A DNA stretch of 64,000 nucleotides. It comes from CAYRYU01 sp964428355. Lineage in GTDB: Bacteria > Muiribacteriota > Ozemobacteria > Ozemobacterales > Ozemobacteraceae. Positions 9,642 through 18,882 of this stretch are shown one piece after another. The DNA is taken from assembly GCA_964428355.1 (NCBI GenBank), contig CAYRYU010000002.1, forward strand, positions 1-64,000. The letters are read 5' to 3'. The notes beneath the pieces were generated by a model. That model was not told the origin of the DNA, made no database searches, and worked only from the letters and a program-made list of their open reading frames with translations. The position numbers and the translations under genes are program-made. Positions within the stretch are counted from its first letter, which is position 1. Each line of letters begins with the position of its first letter.

Positions 9642-10007
9642 ATGTTTCGGGCACAGGTAAAGGTCCATTTCGACGCGGCACATTATCTTCGCGGCTACAA
9701 GGGAAAGTGCGAAAAACTGCACGGCCACCGTTTCGTTGCGGCGATAACCGTGGAAACCGCGGTCCTCGACGATATCGGAATGTCGATCGATTTCACGATC
9801 CTTAAAAAGACCTTCAAGGAAGTCGTGGACCGGTACGACCACGTTAACCTCAATGAAACAGCTCCCTTCGACGTCGTCAATCCCACCTCGGAGAACCTGG
9901 CCGCCCATTTCTTCCGCGAGATCAAACCGAGATTGCCGCAGGTGAAGGTCCGACGGGTCAAGGTCTGGGAGTCACCCGAATGCTGGACCAGTTTTTCCGA
10001 AAGCTGA
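9642..10007 (+). CDS. queD: 6-pyruvoyl-tetrahydropterin synthase family (PTPS; QueD/FolB-bypass candidate)
   Basis: A 121-residue COG0720 enzyme acting on dihydroneopterin triphosphate. Zinc-binding histidines are seen in FDAAHYL (His14) and HGH (His27, His29). The catalytic segment reads CEKLHGH (Cys23, Glu24). In this family Cys-x3-HGH marks the queuosine enzyme QueD. A Glu at the neighbouring position marks PTPS-III, which bypasses FolB. Having both (CExxHGH) is the pattern described for dual PTPS-I/III enzymes. No folB is present in the operon, so this gene may supply the pterin for folK. RBS GGGAGAAAGAC precedes ATG 9642. Confidence 0.88.
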   Translation: MFRAQVKVHFDAAHYLRGYKGKCEKLHGHRFVAAITVETAVLDDIGMSIDFTILKKTFKEVVDRYDHVNLNETAPFDVVNPTSENLAAHFFREIKPRLPQVKVRRVKVWESPECWTSFSES

Positions 10008-10040
10008 GGCGAGCTTCTTCCCCGGCCCTTTCCCGCGGAA

Positions 10041-10631
10041 TCACCGCAGGAACATCGCTCCGAGGCCGACAAGAACCGCGATTCCCAGGATTACCCATTT
10101 CGTCGGGTCGGCAGGTTCGGGAGCGGGAAGGAATTTTCCCTCCCGGAAGCTGAGGTGACGGATATTCAGCCAACTCCCGATATGACCGACCTCGGACGCC
10201 AACCTTTCCCGGAGCTGGTCACAACAGTCCCCGTCCCGTTCAACCTCTGCTTTCAACGCCAACAGGATCCCGAGTGATCTTGCGGCCGAATCCCGGTCTT
10301 GGGGCATGTTGAACCGGATGTATTCGAAGGATTGGAAGGATATGGCCCGGATCGTGTCCCAGAGGATGTTCTTCGCCACCCTGCACCTGATGGGGTTCGA
10401 TGCGCTTCCCGCGAGGAAATCGGAGAAAATCTTCCGGTCAGTCCCGCCTTCGGAAAAGGAGTCCTCGAGCTGCTGAACGGTCAGCGTCTTTCCGGCCAGG
10501 GCATCCCAGACCACGGACCTCCGCAGGACAAGGGGTTCCAGTGCAGCCTTGTCGACTGGCTCGAGGCCGTAGCCGCCGCAGATAGCCCTCTCGTAATCGT
10601 AGTAATCCCCGGCATCTTCGACGATGCTCAT
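10041..10631 (-). CDS. Tail-anchored membrane protein, unknown
   Basis: 196 residues, acidic N terminus, no family recognised. The body is mostly helical and contains several Cys residues (GDCCDQL). The C terminus has one hydrophobic segment (WVILGIAVLVGLGAMFLR), predicting a cytoplasmic protein anchored by its tail. RBS GGGGGAG lies upstream of ATG 10631 on the minus strand. It is convergent with the folate operon and lies just downstream of rnpB. Confidence 0.75.
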   Translation of the reverse strand: MSIVEDAGDYYDYERAICGGYGLEPVDKAALEPLVLRRSVVWDALAGKTLTVQQLEDSFSEGGTDRKIFSDFLAGSASNPIRCRVAKNILWDTIRAISFQSFEYIRFNMPQDRDSAARSLGILLALKAEVERDGDCCDQLRERLASEVGHIGSWLNIRHLSFREGKFLPAPEPADPTKWVILGIAVLVGLGAMFLR

Positions 10632-10678
10632 CCAGACTCCCCCTTGAAACCCGCGTTCCGGAACCGGGGTTGGAAAAA

Positions 10679-11051
<373 letters not shown>

Positions 11052-11056
11052 AAGCA

Positions 11057-11086
11057 ATTCTACATCACTCGGGGGGATTGCGTCTA
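11057..11086 (-). promoter_or_regulatory. Putative sigma-70 promoter of rnpB
   Basis: On the minus strand TAGACG (11081-11086), an 18-base spacer and TAGAAT (11057-11062) end six bases before the first base of the P1 helix, the right place for the start of rnpB. The promoter overlaps the 3' end of the TPM-domain gene. Confidence 0.6.
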
Positions 11087-12051
11087 TCTTCGGCGGAAAA
11101 ATCGCCGGGAATGCCCTGAGCGGATGATTGGATCTTCACGTTCCGGCGGGTTCCGGAAAGCCACATCCAGAAACCGGCCTTTCCGGGAGGGTAGATCGGT
11201 TCCTTCTTGCGCCGGGAAAAACCGCACCTTTCACAGGAAAAGAGTTTCCGGCGAAGCCCGAGCGTGTTCACCCCGGGTTCCTTCAGAACCTCGTACGAAC
11301 TGCGGAGGGCCCCGTTGCACCGGGGGCACTTCTCGACGAAGAAGACGATGTAACAAAGGAAGATGCCCACAACCAGGGCCAGCAGGATCTCTTTCGAGGC
11401 CCACAGGAAGCCCTTCAGATCGAACGGGGCGAGGGGCACGGACCGTCTTTGGTCCTCGCGCTTCAGCTCATCGAGCAGCATCCGCTTTATGGTGAGAACT
11501 CCTTCGAGAAAGCCCTTTCCGTCATTGTTTTCGGCATTGTTGGGGACGATGACCTGCTGGAGGATCTTCTCGCCCATTTCCTTGGTGATCAGGTATTTCA
11601 GTCCGATCCCGACACGGAGGTTGAACTTGCCGGTAAGGGAATCCCGGGGGAGGCCCGTGTAGAGCAGGATTCCACGCTTGTCGAAACCGATGGAACGAAT
11701 CCATTCCGAAAAGAAGGTCTCGACCCGCTGGGTGAATTTCGTCATGTCGTCGAGGAACTCGGTCTTGATCAGGATCCTGATCCTGAGGGACTCCTCGATT
11801 TCGCGGCAGGCGACGAGGAGTTGCCCGCGAACCGCGTCTTTGACAAGGCCCGCGTCGTCCGCGAGGTATCTGTCGGCCTGGATGACGGGCTGGGGAGAAA
11901 CCTGAGGACTTGAAGCGGTCTGCCCGAAGCCGGAAAAAGCGGAAGAAAAGCAAAATGCGAAAGCCAGAAACAGGGAAAAACAACCCCCGGGAAATCGGAC
12001 CCTGCCAAGCCCCGTGCGCGGCAAAACCCTTCCCGAATCAGAAAACGCCAT
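11065..12051 (-). CDS. Exported TPM-domain protein with C-terminal zinc ribbon
   Basis: 328 residues. A signal-like hydrophobic stretch (about 25-42) is followed by a TPM (Psb32/MOLO-1) type domain (about 58-190), recognised from YLADDAGLVKD near its start and KRGILLYTGLPRDS. A transmembrane helix (ILLALVVGIFLCYIVFFV) follows. The cytosolic tail has two CxxC pairs (CPRCNG, CERCGF), a zinc ribbon. TPM proteins often act in membrane-protein or photosystem maintenance; the role here is not known. It starts 14 bases inside the 3' end of the coiled-coil gene, implying coupling. Confidence 0.75.
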   Translation of the reverse strand: MAFSDSGRVLPRTGLGRVRFPGGCFSLFLAFAFCFSSAFSGFGQTASSPQVSPQPVIQADRYLADDAGLVKDAVRGQLLVACREIEESLRIRILIKTEFLDDMTKFTQRVETFFSEWIRSIGFDKRGILLYTGLPRDSLTGKFNLRVGIGLKYLITKEMGEKILQQVIVPNNAENNDGKGFLEGVLTIKRMLLDELKREDQRRSVPLAPFDLKGFLWASKEILLALVVGIFLCYIVFFVEKCPRCNGALRSSYEVLKEPGVNTLGLRRKLFSCERCGFSRRKKEPIYPPGKAGFWMWLSGTRRNVKIQSSAQGIPGDFSAEDRRNPPE

Positions 12052-12763
12052 CGCGAATTCCTACCCATTTGATGAGCATGGAACAATTGGGACAATGCTC
12101 GGCCTCATTCTTCAAACCGACGAGCATGGTGGTGAACCCCTTCGGAAAGCTGAATCCGCAGGAGGGACAACCCGGGGTCTCGGCGAACCAGATCACCTGC
12201 CCCTTCGATTTGCAGCGGAGGGTTTCGTAGACTTCAAGGATCTTGGAATCGATCTTGAGGGAAGCCTGGTTCCTTTGGGTGCGAAGAAGATCTTTCTCTC
12301 GTTCGATTTCGCCCTTCTGGTCGGCGATCTTCTTCCTGAACTCCTCCAGCTGGACCTTCCTGCCTGCCACGACTTTCCGGCTCTTTTCTATATCCTGTTG
12401 GAGAACCTCGACCTTTTCCATGTCCTCGAGAATTTTCGTCTCGAGATCCGAGTTCTCATCTCTCGCGGTGGCGATCTCTTTTTCGAGCGCGAGGTAGGAG
12501 TTCGGGCTGAGGCCGCTGCTCTTGAGCTTGAGTTCCCCCGACCGGATCCTGTCGGTGGCGGAGGCGCTCTTTCCCTCGAGATCGCGTTTCCGAAGCTGGA
12601 TTTTCTTGAGGAGGGCTTCCTTCTTCTCGACCAGGGCCGATTCCTTGGCGATCTCGCCTTCCAGCTTGGCGACCTTTTCTTCTTGCTGGCGGGCTTTCGC
12701 GTCGATCTTGCCGATGGCGAGGTCGAGGTCCTGAAGCGGAACCAAACTCGAAATGTCGATCAC
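12038..12763 (-). CDS. Coiled-coil protein with C-terminal zinc ribbon (CT398/COG1579 type)
   Basis: 241 residues from GTG 12763, which has GGAGG 5 bases upstream. The longer open frame to 12967 covers a palindrome and the der promoter and is rejected. Residues ~10-190 are a long charged coiled coil, beginning LVPLQDLDLAI. The tail has CPSCGFSFP and CPNC, a C4 zinc ribbon of the zf-RING_7 type. Chlamydial CT398 of this family interacts with secretion and sigma-54 components; the function here is unproven. It is divergent from der. Confidence 0.85.
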   Translation of the reverse strand: MIDISSLVPLQDLDLAIGKIDAKARQQEEKVAKLEGEIAKESALVEKKEALLKKIQLRKRDLEGKSASATDRIRSGELKLKSSGLSPNSYLALEKEIATARDENSDLETKILEDMEKVEVLQQDIEKSRKVVAGRKVQLEEFRKKIADQKGEIEREKDLLRTQRNQASLKIDSKILEVYETLRCKSKGQVIWFAETPGCPSCGFSFPKGFTTMLVGLKNEAEHCPNCSMLIKWVGIRDGVF

Positions 12764-12849
12764 CGCACCCTCCAAAGGATCATTTGAACCGACGTCAGGG
12801 TAACAAATGCCCCCTCCCGTGTCAACGTGAACCCGGAAAACCGGGAAAT

Positions 12850-12890
12850 GGGGACACCCGACCGGTTTCGGAAACTGGTCGGGTGTCCCC
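12850..12890. repeat. Long palindrome (REP-like) between divergent genes
   Basis: GGGGACACCCGACC (12850-12863) is matched by GGTCGGGTGTCCCC (12877-12890). The centre GTTTCGGAAAC is also self-complementary, so the hairpin is nearly complete over 41 bases with one G-T position. A smaller hairpin, CCCGG-AAAA-CCGGG, sits just before it (12832-12845). There is no T-tract. It resembles REP/RAYT-type palindromes ending in GTGTCCCC, but no transposase is nearby. Confidence 0.7.
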
Positions 12891-12914
12891 CCTGCTGCAG
12901 ACGGGCGGAGGCGG

Positions 12915-12943
12915 TTGACCCGCTGGGGGGATTCTGGTAGAAT
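12915..12943 (+). promoter_or_regulatory. Sigma-70-type promoter of the der operon
   Basis: TTGACC (12915-12920), a 17-base spacer, then TAGAAT (12938-12943). The predicted transcript would start near 12950, 16 bases before the der ATG with its AGGAGG. Confidence 0.75.
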
Positions 12944-12965
12944 CACGTTTTCTCTAGGAGGGCGC

Positions 12966-14321
12966 ATGGATTTCGAAACCGTTGTCGCGATCGTCGGAAG
13001 ACCAAATGTGGGAAAATCGTCCCTGATGAACCGGATCGTCGGTTACCGCCACGCGATCGTCGACCCGACCCCGGGAGTCACCCGGGACAGGAACTACGCC
13101 GTTGCATCCTGGAATGGCCGGAATTTTGCCGTCGTCGACACGGGCGGCCTCGACCCCGACGACAAGAAAAGCGTTCAGGCGGCCATCCGGGCGCAGGTCG
13201 AGTTCGCGATCAACGAATCGGATGCGATCGTCCTTCTTTGCGATTCCCGCGACGGCCTTCTTTCCCACGACCGGGAGATCCTCGACCTTCTTCGAAAATC
13301 GGCGGGAGAAAAACCCCTTTTCCTAGCGGTGAACAAGCTCGACAACCCCCAGGATGAATCCTCCCTCTGGGAGTTCCACAAGCTCGGCTTCGACCCGATC
13401 TTCCCGATCTCGGCCGTCCACGGCCATGGCGTTGCGGACCTTCTCGATGCCGTGGTTGCCGGGTTCCCCGTCACGGTTCCCGAAGAGGCGGAAAAGGACT
13501 CAACGAGCCGGATCACGATCGTGGGAAAACCAAACGTGGGCAAGTCATCCCTCTTCAACAGGTTGTTGGGCGAAGACCGGTCCATCGTCGACGATGTCCC
13601 TGGAACGACCCGCGACACTATCATCGTCACGGTCGAAAAAGGCGGGAGGAAGTACCGCTTCGTCGACACCGCGGGGCTAAGAAGACCCGCGCGCAACAAG
13701 GAATCCGTCGAGCAGTTTTCCGTCTTCCGGACGCTCGAGGCCATCCGACGGACCGATATCGCCATCCTTCTCCTCGACTCGAGCGAAGGGATGATCGCGG
13801 AACAGGACAAGCGGATCGCCGCCCGGATCATCGAATCGGGCTCGGGATGTATCGTGGTGTGGAACAAGTGGGATGTCCGCCATGGAATCCGGAAGGGTGA
13901 GGAAGGCGGTTCGGCCGACCAGTCGAGAATCTGGAAAAACGCCTTCCAGCTCACGCGAAGGGAGTTTCCCCTCCTGGACTTCGCCCCGGTGATTTCTGTC
14001 TCCGCCAAAACCGGCCTCAGACTCGACAAGATCTTCGACGCGATCGACAAGGTCAAAGAAGCGGGAAGCGTGAAGATCCCGCCCGAGCGTCTCAAGACGA
14101 TGCTTTTCGAAGCCACCACCATCCAGCCTCCGCCTTCTGTTGGTGGAAGACCGCTCAGGCTGTCCAATCTGGTCCAGCTTCACGGTCCACCCATCATCTT
14201 CAGGCTGAAATGCAACCAGCCCCAACAGCTGCATTTCTCCTATCAAAGGTATATCCTGAACCTCATCCGGCAGGAAGCCACCTTCGAGGGATGGCCGGTG
14301 AAGCTTCAGGTTTCCTCGTGA
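12966..14321 (+). CDS. der: Ribosome biogenesis GTPase Der (EngA)
   Basis: Tandem GTPase for 50S subunit maturation, 451 residues, usual length. First G domain: GRPNVGKSS, DPTPGVTRD, VDTGGLD. Second: GKPNVGKSS, DDVPGTTRD, DTAGLRR, NKWD and SAKTG. A C-terminal KH-like domain follows (about 350-451; PPIIFRLKCNQPQQLHFSY). ATG 12966 is preceded by TAGGAGGGCGC. First gene of a run der-plsY-gpsA-VanW-NHL-lepA. Confidence 0.98.
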   Translation: MDFETVVAIVGRPNVGKSSLMNRIVGYRHAIVDPTPGVTRDRNYAVASWNGRNFAVVDTGGLDPDDKKSVQAAIRAQVEFAINESDAIVLLCDSRDGLLSHDREILDLLRKSAGEKPLFLAVNKLDNPQDESSLWEFHKLGFDPIFPISAVHGHGVADLLDAVVAGFPVTVPEEAEKDSTSRITIVGKPNVGKSSLFNRLLGEDRSIVDDVPGTTRDTIIVTVEKGGRKYRFVDTAGLRRPARNKESVEQFSVFRTLEAIRRTDIAILLLDSSEGMIAEQDKRIAARIIESGSGCIVVWNKWDVRHGIRKGEEGGSADQSRIWKNAFQLTRREFPLLDFAPVISVSAKTGLRLDKIFDAIDKVKEAGSVKIPPERLKTMLFEATTIQPPPSVGGRPLRLSNLVQLHGPPIIFRLKCNQPQQLHFSYQRYILNLIRQEATFEGWPVKLQVSS

Positions 14322-14328
14322 GGGGCTG

Positions 14329-15018
14329 ATGGATCATCCGTTCCTGTTTGCCCTTGTCCTGGGATATCTGCTGGGATCCATTCCCACTGCGTACTGGCTT
14401 GGGCTCCTGGTCTACAAGACCGACGTATTCAAACACGGAAGCCGGAACATGGGGGCGACCAACGTGTACCGGATCCTCGGGGGAATCCCCTTCGCGGTCA
14501 CGCTTTCCATCGACATCATGAAGGGCTTCCTTGCCGTGATGCTTTCCCAGTGGTACATCGCGGCTCCCGAATCATTGATGGAAACGAAGATCTTCGCGGG
14601 AGCGGCGGCGTTGACCGGGCACACTCTTTCCTTCTGGGTCGGGTTCAAGGGCGGGAAGGGCGTAGCTACGGGCCTGGGCGTTTTCCTGGGCCTGGCACCG
14701 AAAGCCTCGATCATCGCAATGGCCGTGTTTTTGCTCATCCTGGTCATTTCCGGGTTCGTTTCGCTCGGGTCGATCGTTGGGGCGGGGGCTCTCCCCTTCC
14801 TGGTTTTCTACTTCAAAGAGGGCGGGGAGGAGTGGTTCATGCGCCTCACCGTCTTTTCGGGATTCATCGCCACGTTCATCGTTTTCAAACACAAGGCGAA
14901 CATTCTCCGGCTCATCAAGGGAGAAGAACTTTCGCTCCGCTCCCCAAAACGCGCTTCGACACCGGCTTCGTCCGGAGAACCGACCGAAAGCCAACCCCAA
15001 GGCAGAAAGGGGAAGTGA
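14329..15018 (+). CDS. plsY: Acyl-phosphate:glycerol-3-phosphate acyltransferase
   Basis: Polytopic membrane enzyme making lysophosphatidate from acyl-phosphate. 229 residues with about five membrane spans. The three PlsY motifs are visible: GSIPTAYWLG, GSRNMGATNVYR, and HTLSFWVGFKGGKGVATGLG. The hydrophilic C-terminal tail (last ~30 residues) is longer than in most homologues. It lies 7 bases after der and one base before gpsA, so glycerophosphate synthesis and acylation are co-transcribed. Confidence 0.96.
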   Translation: MDHPFLFALVLGYLLGSIPTAYWLGLLVYKTDVFKHGSRNMGATNVYRILGGIPFAVTLSIDIMKGFLAVMLSQWYIAAPESLMETKIFAGAAALTGHTLSFWVGFKGGKGVATGLGVFLGLAPKASIIAMAVFLLILVISGFVSLGSIVGAGALPFLVFYFKEGGEEWFMRLTVFSGFIATFIVFKHKANILRLIKGEELSLRSPKRASTPASSGEPTESQPQGRKGK

Positions 15019-15019
15019 G

Positions 15020-16030
15020 ATGAAGTTCGCCGTCATCGGAGCGGGTTCCTGGGGCACGGTGCTCGCAAATCATCTTTCCAACCGTGGGCATGGCGTCACT
15101 CTCTGGTGCCGCGAACCCGAAGCGGCGGAGGGAATCGTCCGCGAACACCGCAATCCGCTTTTCCAGCCGGGAATTGCGCTGAACCCGGCCCTCGCCGCAA
15201 CGACCACCCTGCGGGATGCCGTGGAAGGTTCCGATGTCCTGTTGTTCGCGGTTCCTTCAGCGCATCTTCGGGGAATACTGCGGGAGATTTCTCCGTTTCT
15301 CACCTCCCGCCAGGGAATCCTCAACGCGGGAAAAGGACTCGAGATCGACTCCGGAAAGCGCCTTTCCGAGGTCTTTCTCGAAACTCTCGGGGTCGAATCG
15401 GGTGCGCCGGAGGATCGCATCGCCTGCCTCTCCGGGCCCAATCTCGCAGGCGAAATCGGGGCGGGAAAAGCGGCGGCGACGGTGATCGCATGTCCGGACA
15501 AATCCTTCGCCCAGGCTTTGCAAGCGGCTTTCGCCGCCCCGAACTTCCGCGTCTACAGCCACACCGACCGGATCGGTGTCGAGTTGGGGGGAGCGCTCAA
15601 GAACATCTTCGCCATCGGAGCCGGAATCGTCGATGCCCTCGAGTTGGGCGAGAACGCAAAAGCCGCCTACATGACCCGGAGCCTTCACGAGATGGTCCGG
15701 CTTGGAACCCGGATGGGGGGAAAGCCCGCCACCTTCTATGGCCTTTCCGGCCTTGGAGACCTCATGGCAACGGCGTCCTCCCCACTTTCGAGGAATCATC
15801 AACTTGGGGTCGCGGTCCTTAAGGGAAAGACCCGGGAAAAACTCGCAGCGGAAACCCACATGGTCTATGAGGGGGTCGAAACCGCCCGTATGGCCAGAGA
15901 ATGGGGGAAAAGGCTAACCATTCCGCTCCCGATTACCGAAGAGATATGCAGGGTCCTCTTCGATTGTCTCCCTCCGACCGAAGCCGCCCTGAATCTCATG
16001 ACCCGGTCTTTGAAGGCCGAAGAGGAATGA
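15020..16030 (+). CDS. gpsA: NAD(P)H-dependent glycerol-3-phosphate dehydrogenase
   Basis: Reduces dihydroxyacetone phosphate to sn-glycerol-3-phosphate, the PlsY substrate. 336 residues. Rossmann motif VIGAGSWGTVLA at the N terminus, SGPNLAGEI, GGALKNIFAIGAGI (catalytic Lys region) and GLSGLGDLMATASS. ATG 15020 lies one base after the plsY stop; the longer open frame back to 14777 is inside plsY and not used. Confidence 0.98.
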   Translation: MKFAVIGAGSWGTVLANHLSNRGHGVTLWCREPEAAEGIVREHRNPLFQPGIALNPALAATTTLRDAVEGSDVLLFAVPSAHLRGILREISPFLTSRQGILNAGKGLEIDSGKRLSEVFLETLGVESGAPEDRIACLSGPNLAGEIGAGKAAATVIACPDKSFAQALQAAFAAPNFRVYSHTDRIGVELGGALKNIFAIGAGIVDALELGENAKAAYMTRSLHEMVRLGTRMGGKPATFYGLSGLGDLMATASSPLSRNHQLGVAVLKGKTREKLAAETHMVYEGVETARMAREWGKRLTIPLPITEEICRVLFDCLPPTEAALNLMTRSLKAEEE

Positions 16031-16052
16031 CCCGCCAATCTGGAGTCGTATC

Positions 16053-17375
16053 ATGCGAGCTTTATTGATCAGGATCCTGGGGGTTTTCCTTCTTGCATTC
16101 GTTCTCGGGTTCATCTTCTGGGGAGTGATGAGGCTTCAGAACCAGCCCCCAGGGGTAGTTCCGCAACCTCCAGAGGCAGTCGCCCCCGGGGCAACCCCTT
16201 CCCTGCCGCCCCCGCAGGGGAGTGTTTCGGGAACCCAACCAGCCACTTCCGCGCAGGAGGCCGCCATGCCCAAACCAGGGGAGAGTTTCCAGACCCGGAA
16301 CGTGGACCTCACATTCATCCATGAAAACCGGACCTTCGCCTTTCCCGCCCAACCCCTGTTGAAATTCCGCACCGTCCGCGATGGGATCGTGGAGTGCAAG
16401 GCCGATGTCGAGCTCGCCCGCAACCTCCTGAGCGGGATTCCTCTCCCTGACGCCAACCAGGCCACCCAGGCAGCTTCACCGCAGACAGACGGAAAGGGTC
16501 AGCTACTGAGGCTGAGCCGCGGAATTCCCCGGATGGTTCTCGATCCCGATGAAACGTTGAAAAACCTGGAAAAACAACTCCAAACGAACCCTGGGTCCCC
16601 GACGCTCAACCTTCCCCTCGTGATAAAACCGGCGGAAGACCCCGGAAGTTTCGATTCCGAAAGGAAGAAGTTCGGTTTCAACCTGATGTTGACCAGTTTC
16701 GAGACCCTCCATTCCGGGCATTCCGATGACGAGGGACGGAACACCAACCTCCGGATCGCCGCGGGGAAGATTGACGGGGTCGTCATCCAACCCGGCCAGG
16801 AGTTCAGCTTCAACAAGACCGTCGGAGAACGGAACCGGAAGAACGGCTTCCAGATGGCAGGCGTCATCAGCAACGGAAAGGTCATCCCGGGAATGGGGGG
16901 CGGGATCTGCCAGGTCAGCACCACCCTCTACCGGAACGCTCTCCTGGCCAACCTGAAGATCCTCGAACGATACAACCACTCCATCTATGACGGCATCCCC
17001 TACGCCCAACGGGGGCTGGATGCCGCCGTCGTCTGGGGGGCCAAGGATTTCCGGATCCGGAACACCCTCGGCTTTCCAATCCTGATTTCGGCTTCTTCGG
17101 GGAAGGGCTGGGTTCGGGTCGCCCTTTTCTGCGAAAAGAAACCTTTCGACAAGATCGAGGTGGTGACCCGCAACGAGGTGAAGCACCCCTTCGAGGTCCA
17201 GAAAAAGAAGAACCCGAAATTGAAGGGGAATGAGCGGAAAGTCGTGAAACCCGGTGTCACCGGATACACGATCGACGCTTACCGGATCGTCACCACGAAC
17301 GGGGTTTCCCGCGAGGAGAAGCTGAGCCAGGATCGGTACCAGACCTTCGCCCAGATCGAGGAGGTCAACGATTGA
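16053..17375 (+). CDS. VanW-family membrane-anchored protein
   Basis: 440 residues. An N-terminal membrane anchor (about 4-27) is followed by a Pro-rich linker and then a less conserved domain. The VanW domain (about 210-370) is clear: FNLMLTSFETL, GQEFSFNKTVGER, GGGICQVSTTLYRNALL, ERYNHSIYDGIPYAQRGLDA. Family members (VanW, YoaR) are linked to the cell envelope and glycopeptide resistance loci, but the activity is not established. The stop overlaps the next gene's TTG start (TTGA). Confidence 0.88.
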   Translation: MRALLIRILGVFLLAFVLGFIFWGVMRLQNQPPGVVPQPPEAVAPGATPSLPPPQGSVSGTQPATSAQEAAMPKPGESFQTRNVDLTFIHENRTFAFPAQPLLKFRTVRDGIVECKADVELARNLLSGIPLPDANQATQAASPQTDGKGQLLRLSRGIPRMVLDPDETLKNLEKQLQTNPGSPTLNLPLVIKPAEDPGSFDSERKKFGFNLMLTSFETLHSGHSDDEGRNTNLRIAAGKIDGVVIQPGQEFSFNKTVGERNRKNGFQMAGVISNGKVIPGMGGGICQVSTTLYRNALLANLKILERYNHSIYDGIPYAQRGLDAAVVWGAKDFRIRNTLGFPILISASSGKGWVRVALFCEKKPFDKIEVVTRNEVKHPFEVQKKKNPKLKGNERKVVKPGVTGYTIDAYRIVTTNGVSREEKLSQDRYQTFAQIEEVND

Positions 17376-18874
17376 TTTCCCCCCAAAGGCCTCCGCTTCC
17401 TTCACTTCCCAATGCGATTGCGCCATGTTTCCCCCTGCAACCGATCGCGCGGAGGAAAGTTTTTGTTTTCGTCCTTGTGACGCTTCTTTCCAGCCTTTCC
17501 CCACTTTCCGCCCTCGAGTTCGCGAACTTTTCCACGGTGGGCTACGAGGGAAAGGGTGAATTGGAGTTCCTTTCCCCCGAAGACCTCGTCCTTGGTCCAG
17601 GCCAGGAGATAATCGTCGCCGACCAGAAAAACAACCGGATCCAGGTCCTGAAGCCTGACGGCACCTTTCTTCGGTTCATCTCTCTCCTTCCCTCCCCCAC
17701 CCCGGCAAAAACCGCGAGCGGGACCGCGCCGGCCTCGGCGACCAAACCGATCGAGAAGGCAATCCCACCGGATGCCGCAGTAATGCCGGCAAACATCTTC
17801 GCCACCGGGTCCCCCCTTCTGGACAAACCCGCGGGTCTTGCGCTCGATGGAAAGAATCGGCTTTTTGTTACCACCTCGGGAAATCACCGTATCCTCGTTT
17901 TCGACTACCCTTCGGCGTCACTGATCGGTGTGCTGAGCGGTCCGGGGCGAATACAGGGGCTCCTCGACATTCCAGCGGACATCGACGTGAACGATGACGG
18001 CTGGATCGCGGTCGCCGACACGGGGAACAGGCGGGTCCAGATATTCGACTCCGAGGGAAGGTTCCAGCGGGAGATCCATTACAAGGAAGAGACCAAGAAG
18101 AAGGAGCTGAAATCGATCGCCCCGAAGGGGGTACTCTGGATCGGGCCGAAGGAGGTCCTCGTCTCCTACCCCACCTTCCATCAGGTCGCGTGCTGGAACG
18201 TCGATGGTCGACTTCTCTGGGGTTACGGCTCCCAGGGGAACCGGAAAGGGGAGTTGAACGAGCCCTCCTACATGACTCTTCTCCCCAACCGCGACATCCT
18301 CATCAGCGACAGCCGTAACCACAGGATCGTGGAGATCACGTCGAAAGGCATGTTCGTCAAGAATTTCCCGATCAGCCGGGGCTCCGGAATGGGAAAACTC
18401 TACTGGCCGAGGGGTCTTGCCCTCCGGAATGACGAGATCCTGGTGGTTTCCGAACAGGGGAACAACCGGGTTCATTTCCTGAAGCCCAGCCGGAGCGCGG
18501 TCCTTCTGCGCGAGGTCAGGGGGCTGGCGCAGAACGACAAGTGGGACGAAGCGCTTCCAAAGATCGAGGAGGTCTTGAATCTCCAGCCCAACGAGGCCGA
18601 GGCCCGTGGAATGATGGTCAATGCCCTGCATTTCTTCGGCGACCGCGCCTTTGCCAAGGGCGATTTCGAGAAGTCCGAGGAGTTCTTCCGGCGCGTCCTG
18701 ATCTACAACCCCAATGATTCCAACGTCCAGCCGAAACTGAACAACATTTTCTGGGCGGAACACAAGGACTTGATTACGCAGCTGGTTTTTGGCATCATAG
18801 CCATCATCTTCGCACTGCTGGTTCTCTGGGTCGCCAAACACCTTTTCAACCGGCTGGTTTTCGGGCACTATTAG
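17372..18874 (+). CDS. NHL-repeat protein with TPR-like tail and C-terminal membrane anchor
   Basis: About 500 residues. Start TTG 17372 overlaps the VanW stop; GAGGAGG lies upstream and no later in-frame ATG is suitable. An N-terminal hydrophobic segment (about 29-48) acts as signal or anchor. NHL-type beta-propeller strands recur: IIVADQKNNRIQVLKPDG, GWIAVADTGNRRVQIFDSEG, ILISDSRNHRIVEI, ILVVSEQGNNRVHFLKP. A short TPR-like stretch (about 380-450) and a hydrophobic helix (LVFGIIAIIFALLVLWVA) close it. Function unknown; the layout suggests periplasmic ligand or partner binding. Confidence 0.85.
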   Translation: MISPQRPPLPSLPNAIAPCFPLQPIARRKVFVFVLVTLLSSLSPLSALEFANFSTVGYEGKGELEFLSPEDLVLGPGQEIIVADQKNNRIQVLKPDGTFLRFISLLPSPTPAKTASGTAPASATKPIEKAIPPDAAVMPANIFATGSPLLDKPAGLALDGKNRLFVTTSGNHRILVFDYPSASLIGVLSGPGRIQGLLDIPADIDVNDDGWIAVADTGNRRVQIFDSEGRFQREIHYKEETKKKELKSIAPKGVLWIGPKEVLVSYPTFHQVACWNVDGRLLWGYGSQGNRKGELNEPSYMTLLPNRDILISDSRNHRIVEITSKGMFVKNFPISRGSGMGKLYWPRGLALRNDEILVVSEQGNNRVHFLKPSRSAVLLREVRGLAQNDKWDEALPKIEEVLNLQPNEAEARGMMVNALHFFGDRAFAKGDFEKSEEFFRRVLIYNPNDSNVQPKLNNIFWAEHKDLITQLVFGIIAIIFALLVLWVAKHLFNRLVFGHY

Positions 18875-18882
18875 GAAACGCT

